This document shows positions 1-5,307 of a stretch of DNA of 5,811 bases, piece after piece. Below the pieces are notes generated by a model. The model did no database searches, was not told the DNA's origin, and saw nothing but the letters and a program-made list of their open reading frames with translations. The translations under genes and the position numbers were made by a program. The stretch lies in the NCBI GenBank assembly GCA_002684315.1, contig NYVB01000175.1:1-5811 (forward strand). The letters run 5' to 3'. The stretch comes from Planctomycetaceae bacterium (GTDB lineage Bacteria > Planctomycetota > Phycisphaerae > Phycisphaerales > SM1A02). The first letter of the stretch is position 1. The number at the start of each line of letters is the position of its first letter.

Positions 1-1
1 C

Positions 2-670
2 AATCTGAACCCGATCGATCGCCGGGGCCTCAACGTCATGATCAGAAACGGCACCTTGTGGGTCGGTCACTCGATCAGCACCCCGGAGGATTCCAGAACC
101 ACCGCACGCTGGTATGAAATCGATCTCGATGGCTGGCCCTCGGCCGAACTTGGGGAGCCTTACCTTCTGCAAGCTGGCGAGATCAGGCCGGACTCCGACA
201 CGCACACCTTCTTCCCGGCGATCGCCGTGAACGGCGAGGGTCGTGCGGCCGTGGTCTACAGTCGAAGTTCCAGCACCGAGTTTCCGACTCTGGAAGTGGC
301 GGGTCGTTTTCCGGATGATGCGCCCGGGACACTGGGTGCGCCTCTGACGCTCGCGGTCTCGGACGCGGTGCCCGGATCGCCGGGTGACGTCTATCGCTGG
401 GGTGATTACTTCGATGCCACGATGGATCCGCTGGACGATCAGTTGTTCTGGTTCATCGGCGAGTTGTACGGCCCCAACGGTTGGCAGACCGAGATCGGGT
501 CCTTCAGAGTCGCGCTGGTCGGTGACATCAATGGTGATGGCCTGATCGACGGACAGGACCTCGCGAAACTTCTCTCCGACTGGGGAACGGACGATCCCGA
601 CAGTGACCTCGATGGCTCGGGAACCGTCGCCGGCGGTGATCTGTCCCTGCTTCTTTCAAACTGGAGCTGA
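2..670 (+). CDS. Secreted beta-rich protein with C-terminal dockerin-like calcium loops (5'-truncated)
   Basis: The frame is open to the window's left edge, so this is the last 222 residues of a longer protein, and no start codon can be assigned. Residues about 1-172 are rich in short beta-type blocks (HTFFPAIAVN, RAAVVYSRSS, WGDYFDATMD, FWFIGELYG, IGSFRV). These resemble the sialidase-like or propeller-like secreted proteins common in Planctomycetes; that fold is inferred. Two dockerin-like loops end the protein: DINGDGLIDGQDL (residues 175-187) and DLDGSGTVAGGDL (202-214). They lie exactly 27 residues (81 bp) apart, each followed by an LLS-W motif, with acidic or polar residues at the calcium-coordinating positions. 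Such tails are frequent at the C terminus of exported planctomycete proteins and are thought to bind calcium or serve in surface sorting; a true cellulosome role is unlikely. The gene converges on the operon ending at 788, with a hairpin between. A condensed copy of its 3' end lies at 3040-3173. The export and calcium roles are likely; the specific function is unknown. Confidence 0.82.
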   Translation, partial: NLNPIDRRGLNVMIRNGTLWVGHSISTPEDSRTTARWYEIDLDGWPSAELGEPYLLQAGEIRPDSDTHTFFPAIAVNGEGRAAVVYSRSSSTEFPTLEVAGRFPDDAPGTLGAPLTLAVSDAVPGSPGDVYRWGDYFDATMDPLDDQLFWFIGELYGPNGWQTEIGSFRVALVGDINGDGLIDGQDLAKLLSDWGTDDPDSDLDGSGTVAGGDLSLLLSNWS

Positions 671-680
671 TCAAGACCAA

Positions 681-702
681 GGGGGACGACGCGTCGCCCT
701 CC
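681..702. terminator. Hairpin between convergent genes (imperfect copy of the 3176-3199 palindrome)
   Basis: The inverted repeat is centred between 691 and 692: arm GGGGGACGACG against CGTCGCCCTCC. It pairs over 11 positions with one mismatch (A686/C697) and one G-U wobble (683/700) on the plus strand. On the minus strand the mismatch and wobble swap roles, so both transcripts could fold it. It lies 10 bp after the stop of the dockerin-like gene and about 85 bp beyond the stop of the converging membrane-protein gene. No U-tract follows on either strand, so intrinsic termination is plausible but not canonical. Bases 687-703 are identical to 3183-3199. Confidence 0.5.
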
Positions 703-787
703 CATGTGAGCTGAGTCAGTGTCGGGATCAGCGACGTCTCCCACGTCTGGCTCAAGACCGTGCTGGGCCTCGCCGCCGTTTGAGTGT

Positions 788-2566
788 TCACTCCTGAGCG
801 GGTGCTGCATCCCAGAGGACGAAGTCCTTTTCCGGGTCGCCGTCCTCGTCGAGGCCATCGCGTCCGACCGAGTAGATGAGAGGGCCTTCACTTCTTGCGA
901 GGTAGCGAAGATCGAGTCCGTCGAACTGGTCACTTGGAACCGCTTCGAGGTGCTTCGGAACGAGCTGCTCGAGATGTTCCGGCCAACGACCGTGTTCCCT
1001 GCGCCACTGTTCGATCGCGATCGCGACGAGGGTTGCGTCCCGTTTCATTCTCAGCTCGTGGACGTGATTGGGAACGTTGTCGATCGCCGGCATGAATTCG
1101 TTCAGTGGAAAGGCGGAGGCGTATTTCTGGTAGCGCTCGAGGATCGAGTTGCTTCCTCGCTTCGAATAATCGGTGTGGATCACGGCTTCGTATCGACGTG
1201 CCGTTTCCAGCGGAAGCATCGGTGCCTCCCAGAAATTGGGCGTTGTCATTCTGGCTTCCTGATGGTCGAGATAGCCGTCCCAGATCTCCAGCGCTTCCGA
1301 ACGAGAGGGTGTCATGGCCAGGGCGAAGGGTGCGATGGCGAAGCTGTCGATGCCCTCGGGCACCTGGGCGAATCCCAGTTCGCGGACGAGGGTGAACGCT
1401 TCCGGAAGGAGTTGCCCGTTGCTGCCGTAGACCCGCTGGGCGATGTCCTCGAAGGAGCGACGTTCATCCTCCAGGTCGACCGACTGACAGACTTCCTGCG
1501 CCGTCAACATCCGCGATAGTTCGATCAGCTGCTCGTTCCCGAAGAACTCCGGCCGGTGGATCAGGATGTCCCGGGTCGCCCTGAAGGTGACGGCCTCGAC
1601 GTGCAATGCCACCAGTCGGCAGATCAGGAAACTGTGGGCCTGGGTGAGTCTTGCCAGTCCCAGAAGGGCTCTGAGATCGTCCACCGCGCGATCTGGTTGG
1701 TCCTGACGCACCGCGAGCATCAGGTCGCCCATGAGAAGCGCTTGCAGGTCGCCCCGCATGAGGGAGAGGTAGGCAAGTTCGACGGAGATGAGACTTCGGT
1801 CGTCGGCTGCCTCGAGTTCGATCCCAAGCGCCGGTCGTCCTGCGAGCTCGCGCACCCGTTCAATGATCGGCGTGGCTTGTCCATAGAACGCGGTCAGGTC
1901 GGCACGCTGCACCAGTTCGGATCCGAGCGCCCAGCTTGAGTTCCCGCTCATCGCTTCGGTCACCTTCGGCAGCAGGGTGGCTCGGTCTCCGCCCTCGGTG
2001 AGGGCCAGGCGGTCGAGTTCCGCCGGCACCGTCGAGAGGCCGGGCCAGGCCCGGTCTTTCGCGGGAATGCTGATGTTCCTGTTGTTCAACCGTTGAAGAT
2101 GGTCGACGGTGATCGTCGGGGAGTCGAACCAGACGCGGCTGCCCAGGACGACCCACGCAAGCAGGCAGATCGAGACGACGGAACCGCTGAGAAGCACGGA
2201 ACCCTTCATCACGTAGCGGGGGGTGCGCGCCAGATGCGAACGCTTGCGGATCATCGAGCGGCGGATGAGTCGCGCCGCACCGGCTTCATCACCGAAGTCC
2301 CCCAGCAGTGTCTCGGGCGAGCGCCCGTCGTCGAGCCCCTCCCGCAGGTGTTCCGCAAGGTCCTCGGCGACCGTGACTCGTTCGATCCGATGGAGACGGG
2401 TGCGTCGCGCGACCCGGAGGGTCAGGCGTTCGAGTTCGGCGGGCAGTTCGAAGGCGGCGATCGCGGCGCGTGCATCGAGTCGCCCCGTTTCCCGCCGAAA
2501 GAGAAGGTCGATGAGTGGTGTCTGAAAGAGAATGCGACGGGTGTACCCGTTTCGTGAGTCGGTCAT
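788..2566 (-). CDS. HAAS-like domain / single-TM / large extracytoplasmic protein, PadR partner
   Basis: This 592-residue protein has four visible parts. Residues about 20-110 form a charged helical N-terminal region. Its segment ERVTVAEDLAEHLREGL...SPETLLGDFGDEAGAARLI (about 62-101) resembles HAAS/DUF1700-type domains found in PadR-linked membrane proteins. A positively charged stretch (102-121, including RKRSHLARTPR) precedes one hydrophobic helix (about 122-146), predicting N-in/C-out topology. Residues 150-500 are a helical extracytoplasmic region that I cannot assign. Residues about 503-587 resemble the pseudopilin-like tail common in Planctomycetes: RDATLVAIAIEQWRREHGRWPEHLEQL, then YSVGRDGLDEDGDPEKDF, an acidic loop that may bind calcium. 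The start was set at 2566 because GGGAG lies 7 nt upstream (2574-2578) and the frame's upstream extension overlaps padR. The gene begins 17 bp after the padR stop, so the two are almost certainly co-transcribed. A role in sensing or regulating with PadR is inferred from context. Topology and operon are well supported; the ligand is unknown. Confidence 0.8.
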   Translation of the reverse strand: MTDSRNGYTRRILFQTPLIDLLFRRETGRLDARAAIAAFELPAELERLTLRVARRTRLHRIERVTVAEDLAEHLREGLDDGRSPETLLGDFGDEAGAARLIRRSMIRKRSHLARTPRYVMKGSVLLSGSVVSICLLAWVVLGSRVWFDSPTITVDHLQRLNNRNISIPAKDRAWPGLSTVPAELDRLALTEGGDRATLLPKVTEAMSGNSSWALGSELVQRADLTAFYGQATPIIERVRELAGRPALGIELEAADDRSLISVELAYLSLMRGDLQALLMGDLMLAVRQDQPDRAVDDLRALLGLARLTQAHSFLICRLVALHVEAVTFRATRDILIHRPEFFGNEQLIELSRMLTAQEVCQSVDLEDERRSFEDIAQRVYGSNGQLLPEAFTLVRELGFAQVPEGIDSFAIAPFALAMTPSRSEALEIWDGYLDHQEARMTTPNFWEAPMLPLETARRYEAVIHTDYSKRGSNSILERYQKYASAFPLNEFMPAIDNVPNHVHELRMKRDATLVAIAIEQWRREHGRWPEHLEQLVPKHLEAVPSDQFDGLDLRYLARSEGPLIYSVGRDGLDEDGDPEKDFVLWDAAPAQE

Positions 2567-2573
2567 GTGAGAA

Positions 2574-2578
2574 CTCCC
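2574..2578 (-). promoter_or_regulatory. Ribosome binding site deciding the membrane-protein start
   Basis: On the minus strand GGGAG sits 7 nt before the ATG at 2566, inside the 17-bp padR-to-membrane-protein gap. The same GGGAG-N7-ATG arrangement precedes padR. This supports 2566 over the in-frame ATGs upstream at 2662 and 2608, which lie inside padR and would overlap it. Confidence 0.7.
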
Positions 2579-2583
2579 GGAAA

Positions 2584-2943
2584 TCAACCCAGGGCGGGTT
2601 GGATGCATGGTTCGGAGGCCAGGACGCCAAGCGCATTCATCGCGGTGGTCACGGCGGCCCACTGCTTCGCTTCCTTCGCGAGGCGGGTTTTTCCACGCCC
2701 GGTGAGTCGGTAGTACTTCCGGGTGCGGCCGTTGGGGCCTTCACGCCGGGTGCTCGAGACAAGTTTCTGGGACTCGAGGTTGTAGAGCAGCGGATAGAGC
2801 GTCGACTGGCCCATCGCCAGGACGCCTTCGGAGCGCTTGGCGAGGGCATCCACCAGTTCGTAGCCGTACATCTCGCCGCCTTCAAGCAGCTTGAGGACGG
2901 CCACGGGGCCGGCGCCTCGCATCAGTTCACGTTCAATTCGCAT
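2584..2943 (-). CDS. PadR-family transcriptional regulator
   Basis: This is a compact 119-residue winged-helix regulator. Residues 9-35 (RGAGPVAVLKLLEGGEMYGYEL) match the PadR N-terminal helices. GQSTLYPLLYNLESQKLV (about 45-62) is the recognition-helix region, and REGPNGRTRKYYRLTGRGKTRL (67-88) is the wing followed by the helix typical of the family. The C-terminal dimerisation helix is short (89-105), as in the small PadR subfamily. PadR proteins are usually repressors that respond to ligands or stress and often autoregulate. Here the gene is first in an operon with a HAAS-like membrane protein, a pairing known in other bacteria, so it probably controls that operon and perhaps envelope functions. 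The start at 2943 was chosen because GGGAG lies 7 nt upstream (2951-2955) and the residues following it match PadR N termini; the frame's upstream extension to 2976 lacks this. The family assignment is firm; the regulon and effector are unknown. Confidence 0.93.
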   Translation of the reverse strand: MRIERELMRGAGPVAVLKLLEGGEMYGYELVDALAKRSEGVLAMGQSTLYPLLYNLESQKLVSSTRREGPNGRTRKYYRLTGRGKTRLAKEAKQWAAVTTAMNALGVLASEPCIQPALG

Positions 2944-2950
2944 CGGTCGG

Positions 2951-2955
2951 CTCCC
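2951..2955 (-). promoter_or_regulatory. Ribosome binding site deciding the padR start
   Basis: On the minus strand GGGAG lies 7 nt before the ATG at 2943. The other in-frame ATG, at 2976, would place this site inside the coding region and add an N terminus unlike PadR proteins. Confidence 0.7.
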
Positions 2956-2974
2956 AGAGATGAGTTTGCAGCAC

Positions 2975-2992
2975 ATACTATGCCAGACATAG
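2975..2992 (-). promoter_or_regulatory. Candidate padR operator overlapping a possible -10 box
   Basis: The inverted repeat CTATG-N5-CATAG spans 2978-2992. Two ACAT words also occur at 2973-2976 and 2987-2990. On the minus strand TAGTAT (2975-2980) matches 4 of 6 bases of a sigma-70 -10 hexamer and would give a short leader containing the ribosome binding site. No convincing -35 box is seen at the usual spacing. PadR proteins are known to bind ATGT/ACAT-type inverted repeats in their own promoters, so autorepression here is a reasonable inference. The half-sites are short, so chance is possible. Confidence 0.35.
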
Positions 2993-3008
2993 CTACGAGC
3001 GGGAGTCG

Positions 3009-3022
3009 GGATGGATCCATCC
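3009..3022. repeat. Perfect 14-bp palindrome upstream of padR
   Basis: GGATGGATCCATCC is its own reverse complement. It lies about 66 bp upstream of the padR start, between the candidate operator and the decayed dockerin-gene copy. It could be a regulator binding site or a small hairpin. The function is unknown. Confidence 0.4.
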
Positions 3023-3039
3023 GTTTCAAGATATTTTTG

Positions 3040-3173
3040 GTGGGCCTCCGACGCCCGCGGTTTCAGACGCGGTCCCCGAATCGCTGGATGACGTCCGGCG
3101 CTGGGGTGACTTCAATGGTGATGGCCTGATCGACGAACAGGATCTGTCCCTGCTGCTTTCAAAATTGAGCTGA
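3040..3173 (+). pseudogene. Condensed, start-less copy of the 3' end of the dockerin-like gene
   Basis: Three blocks match the gene at 2-670 in order. 3040-3109 matches 336-405 (58 of 70 bases). 3105-3140 matches 521-556 (34 of 36). 3141-3173 matches 638-670 (30 of 33). Relative to the full gene, 120 bp and 81 bp are missing, both multiples of three, so the frame stays open and reads ...WGDFNGDGLIDEQDL, then SLLLSKLS and stop. The first junction sits on the shared word GGTGA. The second joins the first dockerin loop to the end of the second at equivalent positions. The 81-bp loss equals one repeat period. No ATG, GTG or TTG occurs in frame between the upstream stop (2961-2963) and the remnant, and no ribosome binding site is seen. 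It is therefore most likely a gene fragment. Many differences in the first block change amino acids, fitting relaxed selection, although divergence as a separate paralogue before decay is also possible. Confidence 0.75.
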
Positions 3174-3175
3174 AC

Positions 3176-3199
3176 GGGAGGGCGACGCGTCGCCCTCCC
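3176..3199. terminator. Perfect 24-bp palindrome, probable bidirectional terminator hairpin
   Basis: Each arm is GGGAGGGCGACG with its exact reverse complement. As RNA it forms a 10-bp GC-rich stem closed by a CGCG tetraloop on either strand. It lies 25 bp beyond the stop of the minus-strand secreted-protein gene (3224) and just after the stop of the decayed plus-strand copy. It would therefore limit read-through from the minus-strand gene toward padR. No strong U-tract follows, although minus-strand RNA reaches an AATTTTG stretch a little further on. Its right half (3183-3199) is identical to 687-703. Confidence 0.6.
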
Positions 3200-3223
3200 T
3201 GATCAGCCGTTTCAGTGTCGGAG

Positions 3224-3796
3224 TCAGCGTTTCTTCGAACGACTCATCCCTCGTCTTCGTGGGCTCTCCGCGTTGGTATGAGCGGTGACATCCAGTTGCT
3301 CCAGCACGTCATCGACCAGCGAGATCGTGTCGAAGCCGGTCTTGATGAACAGCAGTCCCGTCGCCTTGTGGAAGTTGGTGGAGATGGTGGCACCTTCCTC
3401 GAGCTGGTCGATCATCTCCAATGCGGACACGATGTCGCTCTCTTCAAGACCCAGGCGAATCAACGGTTGGATGGACACCACCATGGAAATCATCGGGTCG
3501 GGTTTCATCCTCGATCCCGACTTTCGAGCATTCGGAGCGGGCTCCCTCAATCTCTTCTGCAGTGACGTGATCGCCCGTGTCAGAACGCGTCTGCGTTGAT
3601 CCTCCCGATCATCTTGAGCGACCGGTCCGTCATCCCTTTTCTTCGTGAGCGGTTCGCTCGAATCAACCTGTTTTTTTTCGTCGACTTTGAGTGCATCTCC
3701 CGCAGGTGATTCGCTTTGAATGGTCGAAGTCTGTGCGAACGCCGTCGTCACTGCGAGCAAGCTCACGCAGAGACAGCATCGAGTCAGATGAAGCAT
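3224..3796 (-). CDS. Small secreted, highly charged protein of unknown function
   Basis: This 190-residue product is not recognised. Residues 1-21 look like a Sec signal peptide: a short N region with Arg6, a hydrophobic core (CLCVSLLAVTTAF), and an AFA/Q cleavage site after residue 21. No lipobox cysteine sits at the cleavage point, so it is predicted to be periplasmic or exported, not a lipoprotein. Residues 22-100 are polar and charged and probably disordered. Residues about 101-172 are likely helical (MISMVVSIQPLIRLGLEESD; SALEMIDQLEEGATI; FDTISLVDDVLEQLDV) and form the only compact-looking part. The C terminus is basic (PRRRGMSRSKKR). The start at 3796 is supported by AAAGGA (3803-3808) 6 nt upstream. 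An 8-base A run in the coding strand (3671-3678) encodes Lys-Lys at residues 41-42. An inverted repeat (3810-3825) sits just upstream of the ribosome binding site. The neighbours give no firm functional hint. Confidence 0.72.
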   Translation of the reverse strand: MLHLTRCCLCVSLLAVTTAFAQTSTIQSESPAGDALKVDEKKQVDSSEPLTKKRDDGPVAQDDREDQRRRVLTRAITSLQKRLREPAPNARKSGSRMKPDPMISMVVSIQPLIRLGLEESDIVSALEMIDQLEEGATISTNFHKATGLLFIKTGFDTISLVDDVLEQLDVTAHTNAESPRRRGMSRSKKR

Positions 3797-3802
3797 GGCT
3801 CA

Positions 3803-3808
3803 TCCTTT
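3803..3808 (-). promoter_or_regulatory. Ribosome binding site of the secreted-protein gene
   Basis: On the minus strand AAAGGA lies 6 nt before the ATG at 3796, supporting that start and the complete signal peptide. Confidence 0.6.
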
Positions 3809-3809
3809 C

Positions 3810-3825
3810 CCGATCATGTGATCGG
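3810..3825. promoter_or_regulatory. 16-bp inverted repeat in the leader of the secreted-protein gene
   Basis: CCGATCA-TG-TGATCGG has 7-bp perfect arms around a 2-bp centre. It starts 2 bp upstream of the AAAGGA ribosome binding site of the minus-strand gene at 3796. Its tight symmetry fits a dimeric regulator's binding site better than an RNA hairpin, which would lose base pairs to form a loop. No bound regulator can be named. Confidence 0.35.
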
Positions 3826-3903
3826 TTTGATTGTCATGGTGTCGTGCCTTCCCCGGTACGACTCGGGTGTCGAACGCAGCATCATTCCGTTTCTTGCAAT
3901 GCG

Positions 3904-3926
3904 TTCTGATTTTTTCGAAATCAGAA
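3904..3926. terminator. Hairpin overlapping the amidase stop codon
   Basis: TTCTGATTT (3904-3912) and AAATCAGAA (3918-3926) form a perfect 9-bp stem with a 5-nt loop. The amidase stop codon (3921-3923) lies inside the right arm. As minus-strand RNA, the hairpin begins within the last sense codons. The stem is A+T-rich in a GC-rich region and no U-run follows on the minus strand, so it may be a weak terminator or a 3'-end stabilising structure. Confidence 0.4.
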
Positions 3927-5228
3927 TCCTCTGATCACCCGGTCGAGGAATTCAGCGTCGTCAAGAAGCGTTGCGTCCTTCATGAAACGGCCCGCGAGTT
4001 GCAGGCCGATGGGGAGACCGTCGGCGTTTCGTCCCGCAGGTATCGAAAGAGTCGGCACACCGGCATGAGTCCATGGTCCGTTGAGTCGGCCATCGCCGGT
4101 CTCGGCGATTCCCATGGGTGCGCAACCGGTGGCGCCGGGTGCGAGCCAGGCATCGACGCCTTCCTTCGCGGTCAGCGTCTCGAGTGATGCTCTGAGTTCC
4201 AGAGGCGACGCGCGAACCAGTGCTCGTCGTGACTGGTCCAGGTCTTCGGACCGATCGAGCAGTGCGAGGGTTCTCGGGTCGTATCGTCGTTGGTGTGCGG
4301 CTCGCCAGACCGCGTGGACCTCGCAGGCCTCGATGGCACAGAGATCCATGTGGCGTTCGTGCAGTGCCTCGAAATCCGAAAACAGTTCGGTGGAGATCAG
4401 TTCGAATCCAGCACTTGTCAGAAGTTCGCAGACCATTCCGAAATGCGCCCGAGTGGCCCCGTCGCTCGCACGAAGATAGGCATCCGACGGGATGCCCAGA
4501 CGTGGGGGGGTTGTTCGTGCAGTCCGGACCAGCGGTGTTCCCGACATGACGGAGTGGGTGGTGCGGATCTCATCGATCGTGCGGGCGAAACATCCGACGT
4601 GGTCGAGTGAAGGCGAGAGTTCAAGGCATCCGCTCCTGTCCACGAGATCGTAGGACGGCTTGAATCCATGAATGCCGCAGTACACGGCCGGTCTGATGAT
4701 CGAGCCGACCGTCTGAGTTCCGATCGCGATGTCACAGAGTCCTGCGGCGACGGCGGCGGCCGAGCCGCTGCTCGAGCCACCGGGCGTATGTTCGAGGTCG
4801 TGGGGATTCTTCGTCGGTCCCGGTGCGATGAACGCGAATTCCGCGGTCACGGTCTTGCCCATGAGAATCGCTCCGGCATCCAGAAGTCGTTCCACCACGG
4901 GGGAGGCCGGACCTTCGAACGTCTCGGGCGGGAGTGATGTTCCCGCTCGGGTCTGGAAACCCTCGACGTTGAAGATGTCCTTCACACCCAGAGGTGTGCA
5001 GAAAAGCGGAGGACGGTCGTCGGCATCCGGGTGTCGTTCGAACAACGTCTCGATCCGATCACGAAGTCGAGTGAAGCGCGCCTCTTCCGGAAGAAACGCT
5101 TCGACCTCGGGTTCGATCCTGGTGAAGGAGGCTTCAAGCTCGTCGATCAACGCATCGGCACCGGCGCGGTCGAGTGTCGGCGGGACCGGACGAAGACGGT
5201 TTTCATTCTGCAGGTAGGCGTGGGACAT
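3921..5228 (-). CDS. Amidase-signature family hydrolase (GatA-like fold, not GatA)
   Basis: This 435-residue protein hydrolyses an amide bond using the Ser-cisSer-Lys triad of the amidase-signature family. Lys83 is in CTPLGVKDIFNVEG, the cis-serine is Ser152 in PGGSSSGSAAAVAAG, and the nucleophile is Ser176 in GTQTVGSIIRPA. The spacings (69 and 24 residues) match those recalled for malonamidase E2. The GTQT-x-GS-x-IRPA form, with Gln172 where GatA-type proteins have Asp, and CGIHGFKPS after it place it among stand-alone amidases, not glutamyl-tRNA amidotransferase subunits. GVPTLSIPAG-6-GLPIGLQLAG (389-413) is the conserved family C-terminal block. No signal peptide is visible, so it is cytoplasmic. 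The length is normal for the family and intact. The start at 5228 is forced by an in-frame TAG 9 bp upstream and the lack of other starts nearby; its GGAGG lies only 1 nt from the ATG. No gatB or gatC neighbour is present. The substrate cannot be told from sequence. Confidence 0.93.
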   Translation of the reverse strand: MSHAYLQNENRLRPVPPTLDRAGADALIDELEASFTRIEPEVEAFLPEEARFTRLRDRIETLFERHPDADDRPPLFCTPLGVKDIFNVEGFQTRAGTSLPPETFEGPASPVVERLLDAGAILMGKTVTAEFAFIAPGPTKNPHDLEHTPGGSSSGSAAAVAAGLCDIAIGTQTVGSIIRPAVYCGIHGFKPSYDLVDRSGCLELSPSLDHVGCFARTIDEIRTTHSVMSGTPLVRTARTTPPRLGIPSDAYLRASDGATRAHFGMVCELLTSAGFELISTELFSDFEALHERHMDLCAIEACEVHAVWRAAHQRRYDPRTLALLDRSEDLDQSRRALVRASPLELRASLETLTAKEGVDAWLAPGATGCAPMGIAETGDGRLNGPWTHAGVPTLSIPAGRNADGLPIGLQLAGRFMKDATLLDDAEFLDRVIRGF

Positions 5229-5234
5229 GCCTCC

Positions 5235-5240
5235 ATTCTA
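5235..5240 (-). promoter_or_regulatory. Possible -10 box placed for a leaderless amidase transcript
   Basis: On the minus strand TAGAAT matches 5 of 6 bases of the sigma-70 -10 consensus. It ends 6 nt before the amidase ATG, so transcription would start at or next to the start codon. No good -35 hexamer is seen at 16-18 bp spacing. The TAG of this motif is also the in-frame stop that fixes the amidase start. Confidence 0.3.
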
Positions 5241-5298
5241 TTGGAGGGACTCGCTGGTCGCTCATTCGGTAGACTGTGTTCGCCGTCATCCACACCTC

Positions 5299-5303
5299 GG
5301 AGG
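5299..5303 (+). promoter_or_regulatory. Ribosome binding site of the antiporter gene
   Basis: GGAGG lies 4 nt before the ATG at 5308. The rest of the 79-bp divergent region (5229-5307) shows only a weak -10-like TAGACT at 5270-5275 on the plus strand, with no clear -35 at normal spacing. Confidence 0.6.
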
Positions 5304-5307
5304 TTCC

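Noticed and set aside
719..1519. Plus-strand open frame of 266 codons
   Set aside because: It lies entirely antisense to the membrane-protein gene. Its translation is low-complexity and family-less, whereas the minus strand shows a coherent HAAS/TM/pseudopilin architecture with a good ribosome binding site.
2567..2662. Longer N terminus for the membrane protein, starting at 2662
   Set aside because: The extra 32 residues overlap padR in another frame and look like a shadow translation. A proper GGGAG-N7-ATG start exists at 2566.
3024..3029. TTGAAA on the minus strand as a padR -35 box
   Set aside because: No -10-like sequence occurs at 16-18 bp spacing downstream, and it lies about 80 bp from the start codon at the edge of the decayed gene copy.
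2515..3129. Plus-strand open frame of 204 codons running across padR into the decayed dockerin copy
   Set aside because: It is antisense to a clear PadR gene and reads the decayed copy in a frame other than the one encoding the dockerin loop.
2964..3173. Reading the decayed dockerin copy as a small functional gene
   Set aside because: The frame is open from 2964 but has no ATG, GTG or TTG start and no ribosome binding site, and its upstream half is padR promoter sequence without protein similarity to the family.
3841..3862. Stem of GTCGTGCC against GGTACGAC upstream of the secreted-protein gene
   Set aside because: It pairs fully only as plus-strand RNA with a wobble, while the relevant gene is on the minus strand, where it carries a mismatch. 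It is likely chance.
3921..5228. Identifying the amidase as GatA of the tRNA amidotransferase
   Set aside because: The nucleophile motif is GTQTVGSIIRPA, not the GTDTGGSIRLPA type of GatA. The protein is shorter than usual GatA, and gatB/gatC are not adjacent.
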